From: Wuchereria bancrofti
Lineage: Eukaryota > Nematoda > Chromadorea > Rhabditida > Onchocercidae
Direction of reading: 5' to 3'
Assembly: GCA_005281725.1 (NCBI GenBank)
Contig: SSBO01000001.1
Location: 4,138,399 to 4,202,398, forward strand
DNA length: 64,000 nt
Shown: in pieces, positions 22,821-33,899 of the stretch
Position numbering within the stretch: position 1 is the stretch's first letter
Layout: each line of letters starts with the position of its first letter
Position numbers and translations under genes: made by a program
Notes under the pieces: model-generated
What the model saw: the letters and a program-made list of their open reading frames with translations, nothing else
Databases searched by the model: none
Told to the model about the DNA's origin: nothing

Positions 22821-24669
22821 ACTTTACTGGTGATCGATGAATATTGATGATCGATTAGCTGCAGACTTTGATGAAGAGGGTTTTCTGATAATAGAATCTG
22901 ATAAAAAGAGTTGCTATCAGATGGAATTTTTGTCATTTAATAATAGGTAATTAATTCACAAGGCGATATGGTCCTAACTTCTATAAGATTATACACGCGG
23001 AATCTGATGACGTTCGGAAAGAGAAAATTTGTTAAACCTAATATTTTAACAGAATTGTGAAAACCTAATGCTCGTATCTTAAATGCTGGATAAATAAATG
23101 TGTAACAAAATTCTGTTACAGAATAATAGTAAAATTTTTGATAAATCAACACAAGCAAAATTTTCTTCGATGAACCACTGTGTTTTAAGTTCTCTTACAT
23201 TTTATTAAGAGCATGCATAGTTTCATGTACAATGATATCATATCACGCTTTAGATAATCACATCCCTATAACAATTGCAACCTTCTACATTCAGTTAAAG
23301 TGTCTTACCTGTTTCGTATACCCTCGAAATAAGATACGAATATGGAGTTATCTAGGAGTTCGAATGCAATATTTCGGATGAAAAGATCTCTTATTCCGAA
23401 CAATCAGAATAAAACAATAATGTCTGAAGACAGCTCTCTTCCTTTGTTTAAACAAATTCACATCATATGCCTCTTCCTTTGTCAATGATTATTTAAGCTA
23501 TTCAAGAGTAATATAAGATGACCATTCCATCTCAGTTACTACAAATCTTTTTAAAGACCAGTAAAAGCAGCCAGGCAAAAAGTGAACGATGAAAAAAGGA
23601 ATATTTCTCGGACGCAGGGATAAAAAGGGGCCATTCGAAAAAAACAAGCCTGCGAGAAATTTCACTGGTTCTGAAATCGCATGTCAAGTAAAAAGTTTTT
23701 AGTTCTTCACAAAAAGGAATTAAACAGATTACATCTTGACAAATTCAAAAGATGCAATTAGATTTAACAAATCTCCAAGGTACAGTTAATGAGAACCGAC
23801 GAGCCAAAAGCAATCAGCGCCCTCTCCGTAACACGCATTCTTCATTGATTGATGCAACAGTTTCTCCATGTCCCGCTCGTTTCAAATTCGAAATTTTATC
23901 GCTCTCTCAGCCCGGTATGCAACTCCATAGTTCATGTTTGCTTGACTGAGCGGTGTAGTAGACAAGTTGGTGCTACGGGTTTAAGACTAATAGATGTTGG
24001 TAATTAACGTGATTGGACTGACATAACTGTGCGATCGATCGATATAACCGAACCTTTTCATGATCCAACCTTCCTACTCTTCTCCATCACTTCTAGTTGT
24101 TCGGAGTGAAGAAGATGGAAACGATAGCAGAGAAGTATCATGATGAGTCTGAGTCGTCCATTCACACTAACAACTCATCTCCACTGTCCATCTTCACTTC
24201 CTCGTAAAGATTGAGCAATTTTGCAACTTTGTGTTACAATTTTACTTATTTTCGTTGAGTGCTTATAAGGCAGAAATGACGGACCGCGTGAAATTAAGCT
24301 TCGTTAGTGTCAGCGCTGAGCCTTATATTCTATTTTGTGGACGTATGAACTGACTCGTAACGAGTAGTTCTCGTTGTTAGGATGGATGGGTTTTGGATAG
24401 AGAGTCCTTTGAAAAATATTAAATGAAGATGGACAGTACTCATTCCTGGGATTTTTTTGTGGTAAAGTTACAGGGAGTTCAATCTTCTTGACTGCGATCG
24501 GCCATCAAACGTCTACTGTGATGTAGTGGAATATAGTGTTGAGCAGCACAGACAGGAAAATGTAGTTCTCTATTTGGTTCTTCCTGAAAATGTTGTGACT
24601 TCATTGGTTTCTATAGAAGTGCGTGAGAAGTAGCGTTAGGCTTCCCTTTGAACAGCAAATAATTCAGTG
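22821..24669. promoter_or_regulatory. Divergent promoter region anillin / pan-3
   Basis: The two genes point away from each other across 1.85 kb, so both promoters should lie here. The 23900-24660 part is less AT-rich, with pyrimidine-rich stretches near 24160-24200. ACTGTCCATCTTCA at 24183-24196 is exactly inverted at 24424-24437. The anillin ATG is preceded by ATCACCAG and the pan-3 ATG by AATTCAG, both possible spliced-leader acceptors. No exon was supported. Confidence 0.45.
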
Positions 24670-27600
24670 ATGCAAAGTGGAAGCGGAAGTGGCCCTGGTT
24701 CTGATTTGTTCAGCAGTTATGAACAACATCCGCCACCTCCAGGTTCTCGTCTGGCGCAATATCTGCATGGAAACAGCACCCAACAAGTACCACGACCTTC
24801 TGGTTGGGCTAATCGTAAGAATTTCTTCAAATTTTCGGATTATACTTAACGAAGTATCATGAGCTACTTCTTGATACTTGATATTGATCAGATGCTCCTA
24901 ATTAGACAAATCTTGACTAGTAAAGTAAGAATCAATTCTACAGCAAAAGTTCAGGTTATAGGAGTGGATGAAGCAATTACATAATATCAAGAGCTAAAGC
25001 CAAATATTACTGAAAAATTATTCCTTACGACAGTGACTTTTAAGCTAAGTTATCATAAATTTTGTTTAGGGATGCCATCAAATCAAGCGACTGTAGCTGG
25101 TCCTTATGCCTTCAACAACCATTCTACTTCGCAATCCAGCAATGTTAGTTATGCCTCTAATTATTTCCTTTTCCACGTCTGTTATTTCTTGCATATGCTA
25201 CCATAACACCAAGGAATCTAATTTGGAGAATTTTCGCCCAGATTCACATAGTACACCGAATTTATTATTTTCTAAATTATAAATGCTGGAAAGACTCACT
25301 TCATTTTGTTGACAGGATTGCCAAAAAAAAATAAAATAAAAAATAAATATGGATATATTGACGGTTAAATGCCAAGAAACAGAGATATGATTTTTCACAA
25401 ATTCTGTCAACCAAAAACGTCGTGACTTTCCCGAGTTTTTCAGAGTATGAATATACTAAATTTATGGAGAATTTATGATGATGATATCTGCTAAATTTAT
25501 TTTCTAGAAGTAATTTTGCAGCTGCCGCACTTTACATCATCTTTCGCTGCAATGGGTTTGAGTGATGAAAAGGAAAACCCATCATTATCGGCCATCCCTT
25601 ATGGTTTTCCGACATCATCGCAGCGATCCCTTAACTACTGTAAGTATTGCTGATGTCATGTGCTTTAGCTGTTACTGAAAGGTTTTACTATGTACACAAA
25701 CTTAAGTGTTCGGAAATAAATTATAGTATCTGCTGGAGGGCATTTGTTTATAGCATGCAAGATTATAGTTCTAGGAAAAACATTGGCGTTATATTAGTCC
25801 ATTCACACTTTAATGTTCATATGATCATTATTTTGCTAATTTTTTATTCCCGTTTTTTTTTTGAGCTAATGTGACGCAAGCTTTGACCACTTCTCCGATT
25901 ATGCACGACCCAATGCGACCAAGCAGTCACATAAGTCAAGAAAATTGTGGTTCAACTACCGCAAACTATATGGTTTTGTTCTCTTCTGAAAAGTTTTGAA
26001 GAAATTGTGACTGGAAGTTTTGTAAGAGAAGAATAAAAAGAGTTCGGGAACTCCTTATTTCAGTAATTCTATTTTTCAGCAAGAAAATTTCGGTGGGACA
26101 ACATATTTCTTTACACCAACTACAACAAATTCCACTGTTACTGATGGACAGCCATCTATTCCGCAGAAAGATGATCGTGTATATGTGGTAAATTTCTTTA
26201 TTCAGTTCCAGATTTAGTTTTGCTCATATAATTTGGTCTGTTCCAAATATACTCATGTAACAAGGATATGATTTGTAAAGAAATTTTATTGGCCTATAAA
26301 CTGCAAGAGAGAAGGAAATATAGTGCTTAACCGTACGAAACAAAAGTAAACTGTGGTCGTCAAAGCACTTATTTTAATTCTTTATATTGTCATTAGTTTT
26401 GTTGCATGTAATATCCGCTGCTTTTATAGTGTATTCAGTCTTTGCTTTAGTCTTTGCTTTGGTTTGCTTTATCTTTAATCCAAAATTTTAAAAGACTACC
26501 ATTGTTGTTTAGCATGACCGTGTTATTTTTGTTTTGATTCTGATGGTTTTTTTCAGACAACAAATGGTAATTTTGTATATCATGGTCCATTGCCACATAT
26601 TGGCAAATACAAACCACCACGAGGACTTTCATATTTCACGCCACCTGAACTAAAAATGGTACTTTGTAACAGATCATTGCATATATTTTCGATTCCGTCA
26701 CTTATTAATGAAGATGGCTTAGGTTACTAGTGATGTATTATTTTTTATACCATTATTTTTGAAAATTAATTTCAGGAGTTGTTACAACGACAGCTTGCTA
26801 TACAGTGTCGCGCAGAGCCATCGCTTTATCCTGATATCCCGCAAAATGTTGAATATTTCCAGAATCTAGTTCCACTTGAAAATGTCAAATTTGTGGGCAG
26901 CCATATGGAACGTGGAATCATCGGGTCACACATCACAACAGTATATAAAGCGATTAATGGACGTGATGGCATGCCTTACTGCTTAAGGCGAATTCATAGT
27001 AAGCGTAATGATTTTATAAAAAATAATTGTGGAGGAGGGAAGAAACCTTTCTGATGAAGCATTACATAAATGTGCTAGCTAAGTTGCCAACATGTTAACT
27101 TTATTTAGTATATGAACATAACGATTCAGTAACACTGTGTAATCTAAACAAGCGCATATCGGTTCTTTTTCTAAATTTATCAAAAATGATCTAAAATGTC
27201 ATTTGAGGGTATTTAATTGGTGGTTGGAACACTGGTATTTTAATTTATTTACAGATCATTTTTATGGTTATTTTTATCAGTGGTTTTTCTATTATTAAAG
27301 AGATAAGAGGGCATTTCTCGCAAGTCATCCAGTTGAAAATACTCAGCTTAAATTGTAACCATTTTTCAATATATAACCCGTTGACAATCATTGAGAATGA
27401 TTTTATATTTGGAACTTCGCTTTTCATGTTTCCCTTTGCTAATATCATTTCTCTTGCTTTCTTTAGATTTTCGAGTGAATGCAATGAAACAACTTTCATT
27501 AGCTGATAACTGGAAGAAATTAATGCACGTAAATGTTGTGCAGCTGAGAGACGTTATACAGACTCGTCAGTTTGGTGATCATTGTAAGTCCTTTTTTTTA

Positions 27601-30388
27601 AAGTGTCGTCTTGGTACGAGAGATAGGAAATAATTCAGTCGTGACTTCTACCTGTTATTTAATTACAACTAACCTAAGGCAACTTTTTTCTCCCTAAGAA
27701 TCTTCATACACTGTTTATTACTACATTGCTGAAATTTATCCATAATCTTGGAAGGAACAACCAAAAACACTATTTCTGTAAAATTTGTTTATTATTATAT
27801 AAAGAATGGAAAGAACTGTGTAGCAGAAAAAATTTAGATGTAATGTTTTAGCACTGCTATTTGCTTATGATTATCACCCGCTTTCGGAAACGTTAAAAAA
27901 TCGGCATCTGAATAATCGACTCAATGGTACGTGAGCTATACATTATTTGTGAGATATTTGGGGCATTGGGGGAGCACACTATAAACTGTTCGTAATGAAA
28001 TGTAGTTTTATTAAAAAGCTGTTTTTTTTTTTTTTTTTGAGAATTTGAGCTGTTTCAGAAGACTTAAGATCCCCAAATCTTTGTGAGAAATGCTAGCATA
28101 CAGAGCTTATTCATTACTTTAACACACTTTATGTCTTTTATAGGGTCTGCAAAACTAGGACCAGTTGGAAATCTCCCTGGAAGTGGTCCAGTGGTGCAAG
28201 AATCTTTAATGTGGTCTTATATCGTGCAGCTATCATCAGCTCTTAGAGCTATACACTCCGCTGGTATGGCAGCACGAACTGTTGACCCATCAAAAATCAT
28301 TGTTTTTGACAAAACCAAGCAAGTGTTTTCACGAATTTTGATTTCTATAATTTTAAAACTAAGGTTAACATTTAATATTGTTGTACATCATAGCATGTAG
28401 AAATGGAAGTATTATCGTGAATTGAGAGCAGCGTGTTTGAGAATAAAAATATATTATTGTAAAGGGACTTATTTTACGGCAACATATTTCAGTAGGTCGT
28501 TGTGGATTCGTTCTTCTTATAGAACTTAATTAAAAGCAGGAAAATTGTAGCATAACGTTCTAGAAACTTAGTAGTTATAAATTACTTGTAACTGGCAGAC
28601 AAAAATAATAAATGTGAAACCGAAGTATTCATTTCTAAAAATATAACAGTTTTTGAATTTGTAATTTGCCCACTGGTTAACTTCACTACATTGTTTCCAG
28701 AGTAATGTTAAGCAGTTGCGGTATTCTGGATGTTATCAATCCTGGGAATGATCATACCATCCAGTTATACCAGGTGACTAGTTTGTCGACTACTGTTGTT
28801 ACAAATAAAAGTTACTAACAACTACTACAATTGTGAAAGGAACATTCATTATCGATTGATAATTGTTTTGATCACTTTTCTAGAATGATACAAGTAAGCT
28901 ATGGTTGAAATGGGTTGATTGAGAGAATTGTTTTTTTTAGCAAGATGATTTGAATGGTCTTGGTCGTGTGCTAATCGCATTGGCAATGGGTTCACTACAT
29001 GCCGTACGTCGTGAAAATATCAGCAACAGTATTAGCATTATCAGTCAGCAATGTACTACCGACTTAAAGAACATTATCACGTATGCTGCTGTATTGGGCA
29101 TTGACATTTCTTGTCCTGTTATTTCATTCTGTACAGTTATAGCAATTTAAAATTAAAAAAAAAAACTTGTAGACATCTGAGATTTCCATTTTTTAATCGG
29201 TAGTATAGTCATCTTATAAGTAAACATAGTATAGTCATAAGAAGACTGTCAGGTCTAAGTTATTTCAATCATATTTTTAGGCTTTTGTTGCAAGCTTCAA
29301 CTCAGCGTCCACATTCTATCAACGAAGTGATGCCAATGATTGGTGCTCGTTTCTATGCACAGCTTGAGACAACTCAAATGAAGAATGATCTTTTGGAAAA
29401 TGAATTGTCGAAAGAATTGGAAAATGGACGTCTGTTTCGATTGCTATGCAAATTAAATACTATTACTGAACGAGCGGAGTAAATTTTTTTGCTATCTGAA
29501 GGATTTTCTCTAATTTTCTGAGGGGAACTTTTTTACTGCTTAAATCTCAGTTTGAAACTTTTCGTTCTTAACCACTTGTCCTGATTGAAAACAATCGATA
29601 GAAATTTTTCCATATATTTTTTCTGGGTTGTTACTTGAAACGTTTCAAAAGTGACATATATTGCTAAATATTAAAAACTTGTCAAATTAAGTAGGAGTCT
29701 TGATTCGCAGCTCGTGTTTTCAAGAAATTTGAATTTAGGTTTCAAATGGATGTATCATGGAGCGAGACGGGTGACCGGTATTTATTGAAATTATTCCGAG
29801 ATTATTTGTTTCATCAAATAACAGAAACTGGTAAACCGTGGATTGATATGGCACATATCGTGACTTCATTGAATAAGGTTGTTGTTCCCAACTTTCAGGT
29901 TAATTAGGCATTACAGTAGGAATACTTGTGGAATTCAGATATCTGGCTAACGATTTACTTTCCTTTTTATGGTATATTGTCACTATCAGAATATGCGTGG
30001 TTGTTTTTTTCCTGTTTTCAACTACTTCCAGATCCGTTCGGGATTTCAGTCAGTTGTGCAGATTTATTAGCTCAGCGTTATTTCTTTTTGATTTTCTAAT
30101 CCTTTTTGAGGACTTATCATGCGTTTTTGTCGTTCATTCAATTTTTGATATTCTTTATTTTAGCCGTGTTTAATTATTCGAGTCGACAAGAAGCTTTTAA
30201 AAACCAATTGTTTACAGCTAGATGCTGGTGTCAACGAGAAAATTCAGTTGGTTTCGCGTGATGGTGAGAATGTGCTTGTGGTATCGTACACAGATTTACG
30301 GCGGTGTCTGGAAAATGCTTTCAGTGAATTGCAAAATAGACCACCTTCAATACCAAATACACTATTGCCAGTAGTTGGTCGTCTCTAA
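24670..30388 (+). CDS. pan-3: PAN3, regulatory subunit of the PAN2-PAN3 deadenylase
   Basis: PAN3 dimerises, binds poly(A)-binding protein and poly(A), and recruits the PAN2 nuclease for the first phase of mRNA poly(A) shortening in the cytoplasm. Fifteen exons: 24670-24814, 25070-25143, 25522-25639, 25866-25972, 26080-26187, 26557-26658, 26776-26998, 27467-27583, 27852-27926, 28144-28318, 28701-28773, 28941-29080, 29281-29478, 29739-29877, 30218-30388. They sum to 1965 nt, 654 residues, in phase throughout. The N-terminus is low complexity, rich in G, S and P, and shows no CCCH zinc finger. The pseudokinase domain runs from about residue 220, with [25 protein letters not shown] and [20 protein letters not shown]. 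The C-terminal knob follows with [35 protein letters not shown] and [20 protein letters not shown]. One intron (28319-28700) needs a GC donor. Family identity is firm. Confidence 0.95.
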
Positions 30389-32503
30389 CTTCTTTTTTTT
30401 TTTGAAGAGCTTCTTGTTATTTGTTATCATACTTACAGGTGAGTTTAAAGTTTGCTATAGATTTAACGACAGTTTTGTATGAAAATTCTATAATTTTGAC
30501 AATAGCTAATGTGCAGAGACCAAGATAATTTTTTCTTCGATGTACTTTATTAGGAAATCATATGCTGAAAACTAAGCACTTTTTCTTTACAAGTCTTTTT
30601 CGCTTACCGTTTACATTTCCATTTGCTACATGTGTATTTGTAGTTGTTTAAATAATATATTTATTCGTGCGTTTTTTGATACTAAGGCATAAAATTTGCA
30701 GTTGTTTTTTCAAAAATTGTGATTTGTGTTTTCGTATTTTTATGTTTAATGCAACTTGCCACATTATTTATGGGTTTTGTATACTTCAGTGTTTTGTTTT
30801 CAGATTTATTTGATTTTTCAAGTTTTTTCATTTTTTACGTGATGAGGCGTGATATGTTTCATGTGTTAACAAATATTTGGTTTGCTTTATTTTGTCACTT
30901 TCCACTATTGTTTTTAAAACTGCAATGTTGTCATTGTGCATCAATATTTTTTTATTTGCATATAAGCTTCTCTACCTTTTCGACTCCCTTATGTCTATCA
31001 GCTTCTGCTCAGAAATCCCTTTTGCCGCATCTTAATTTGGTGGGTTTGGTCATAGATGCTTTTTAGCTAAAATTTTTTTTATCAGCAATGCAATGTGTCG
31101 TTTTATCGATAATGCTTATTAACTCTTTTGCAGAACATTGCGGCGCGTTTTGCAATAAAGAAGAATATCTTACGACAATTTTCTCACTTCTGTCCTTTTT
31201 AAGGTAATTACTATGCTAAAGAATTTTCTGAGGGTAGTGGTAGGAAAATCAGCCGCACGGAAATTCGAACAAACGTTGCGAATAAATTTTTGTTTGTAAT
31301 TTGATTCTGAATTGAGTAGCCTAATTGTCTTTCTGTTTATTTTTATCGTCTTTTATTACTTGTGTTCAGGCGTATTTTCTGTTCATCTTTTAGTTATCTA
31401 TTTTACACTTTTTTTTACGCGTTTCAATTTACACTTTAAGTGAAACTAAATCTTTCGAATTTTAATTTTAAATCTTTTATGCAGTTATGCCGTATTAAGG
31501 AGATTGAATTAATGCGGTAGATAATTTTATAAGTTTGGTTGAAATATTTGTTTCAACACATGACTTATAAAATGTTTGCCTTCCTTATCTTTGATTTTTG
31601 TCGTTCCTCGAGCATTAATATTAAAGAAAACATTTCGAAGAATAATGATAGCTGAAGATAAAGTGGCTCATCCTTTTTATTGTCCTAAAAATATAAAAAG
31701 TAAGAAAATTAAGAATTTTAAGTAGAAGTTAGTTGGTCTCGAAATCTACTCTTTTTGCTCGTATACCATAACAGTGGCGCACTGAATATCACCCTGCTGA
31801 TCAATTTTCTGCAGAAGTATATTGTATTTTTTTATTTTTATTTTTTGACTTTGCAATTTGTTGTTTTGGTTTAAATTTCTTCCATGTATGCAAATGGTGT
31901 TTTATATCATTCTATTGCTTGATGTTTTTATACTTGTGAACATGACTTGTATTTGGGTATATATTATCACACGAAGTTTTTAGATTCGTTTCAGAATAAA
32001 TAGTGCCCGCTTTGCAGAGCATGAGTTCTGAATTTCACTGCAATATAATTATTTCCTCCTAGTCTTGAATAGGTAGTATGGGATTTATTTTCATAAATTT
32101 GTGTCACTTTGAGACATACCCAAATTCAAAAATAGAAGTGTGGTTTCAAATTATATCGTTGTTCTAAGATGCCTTGTGGCACTTTGAAATATTTTATAAC
32201 ATCTGTCATTTATTTGCATGCTTTGTTCGCTAATAGTTTATGGATGTCGTATGAGTTGAAGTTTCCAGAGATTTGGAATTACAAAACATGACGAAGCATT
32301 CCCAAAGAATTCATATGTAAATTTCAACACACAAGGTGCGGTTTTCATGCGCATCGTTTGAACAGCAGGTCATTTTATTTGATTATGTATGTTGGCATTT
32401 CTTATGAATGAAGGACCTTTACTAAGGGTTATTGTTGGATGTGCGTGCAGGAGGCCTTCAATATTTTTTGTAATTTTTTTATTGAAATACGTGCTAAGTG
32501 ATT

Positions 32504-32541
32504 TCCGACTTTCGCAGGTAGGATACCCTGCAAAAGTCGGA
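32504..32541. repeat. 17-bp hairpin over a splice-acceptor-like site
   Basis: TCCGACTTTCGCAGGTA folds on the sequence ending at 32541 around the loop GGA, with one bulged C and one mismatch. The CGCAG in the left arm would serve as the acceptor of the exon-like segment that follows. Confidence 0.85.
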
Positions 32542-32600
32542 TCTGTAGATTGTCAAGATCGAGAGAGCAGAGAAAACATGTGTTTGCAGGACAATTTCTG
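32518..32600 (+). other. Exon-like segment upstream of cnx-1
   Basis: The segment is bounded by CTTTCGCAG on the left and by CTG|GTAAGC on the right, and is less AT-rich than its surroundings. It has no downstream partner in coding phase that I can identify. A 5' untranslated exon of cnx-1 is possible; a chance arrangement is as likely. Confidence 0.25.
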
Positions 32601-33756
32601 GTAAGCTATAGTACTTGTAGCGCTCGTGTGTGGATATCCTTAACATTGGAAGGGAAGTTTTCTTGTTTGTGATGTGAGGAATTTCACGTTATATTTTCCT
32701 TCCTTGCGTTCATATATTTTTATCTAGTATTTCAAATATGTCCTGTTGCCAGTTCTGGAAAAGTACTACTTACGTAAGGTGTTACACGTTTGTGCTGCTA
32801 CTTTTTGGATTTCCTGTATAAATCGTTTATTTTTTCGAAATTCCGACCTTCTTTACACTTTTCAAGAAATATGTGTATCTTTTATTTTTGCTGGAAGTGT
32901 TATTGTTTAGTGTTTTATGCTTTGTTTTAGTTTGTTCGTTTGTTTTCTAAATTCCTGAGTTGTGTGTAATTTTTATTAGTGCTTAAAAATTAAAGTTTTT
33001 TGAGAGACTAAGCTTCATTGCTCTAACTCTCTATGGTGATAAGCCACTATTATTGTATTATCATTCAAACCTTTTGATTTATGACTCTTTTATTTTTTGT
33101 AACTGGTTGAGGAGGATGTGGTAAATATCGCACTCGGCTAAAAAGAAATTTATACTAAAAGTATAAAATTTTTGATATAATTTGATTTTTTTTTTTAGTG
33201 TGGAAGGTAGTGTTTTTTCCATATAATCCCAGATTCTGAAGGCGTAAATACTGTAAGCATTGAGGACTAGTGTGTATTGAAAATGACCGAACAACAAACT
33301 AGCAGTTAAAGGTGACTTGTTCGGACCATGTTTACTTGGTCGTCATTTGTGCAACTCTCATCTCAAATTGGGTTAAGCTAATCCATACCACATTTTGTCA
33401 ATCGTTTAGTGATGAATTAGTGCTCTGTTTGCTGTCGTTCTGCTGTTTGGCCTTTAGCAGCAGGTAGAAGAATACAAATAGTATGATTTATTTCGCCATG
33501 ACTCATCAGTTGTAGTGTATTCCTAGGTTGGCTGTTGTGTACTTTTTTGGCCGCTACATCATACACGTCATCTTAACAATAGTAAGCCAGCAAGAAAAAA
33601 TGCATGGTAAAAAAGCTTTTCAGAATAGTTGATGATGACATTGCTTAAAAATTGGGTTTCACGCTGTTTGCATGGTCTATGACTTAATCGTTTTCGTTTC
33701 GAACATCAAATGAATCAGTCTTTACATATTTCAGTTCTTTCTGAACTGCTCAACAT

Positions 33757-33797
33757 CATTTACTTTGCAGTAGGAGAAGCCTACTGCAAAGTAAATG
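33757..33797. repeat. Perfect 18-bp inverted repeat, 5-base loop
   Basis: CATTTACTTTGCAGTAGG at 33757-33774 is exactly complementary to 33780-33797 around AGAAG. It lies about 100 bases before the cnx-1 ATG. The stem is too short for a usual microRNA precursor. Confidence 0.95.
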
Positions 33798-33899
33798 CTC
33801 CTGTCAGTTAGCACTCCACTGCTTCATGAACCATTCTTAAAATACCTGTAAAATCATTTAACTTTTTCCCAATTTTCCTATTTGGAGGTCAGGTGAAAT

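Larger units (their letters stand above)
30389..33899. other. T-rich intergenic region pan-3 / cnx-1
   Basis: About 3.5 kb, with the plus strand unusually rich in T. It should hold the pan-3 3' end and the cnx-1 promoter. Long open frames such as 30719-31066 follow from T-richness (Phe, Leu, Ser, Cys codons) and match nothing. Two strong hairpins (32504-32541, 33757-33797) and one exon-like segment (32518-32600) are listed separately. Confidence 0.5.

Noticed and set aside
30719..31066. 115-codon plus-strand frame, very hydrophobic
   Set aside because: The residues are mostly Phe, Leu, Ser and Cys, as expected from T-rich DNA read in any frame. No splice or family signal.
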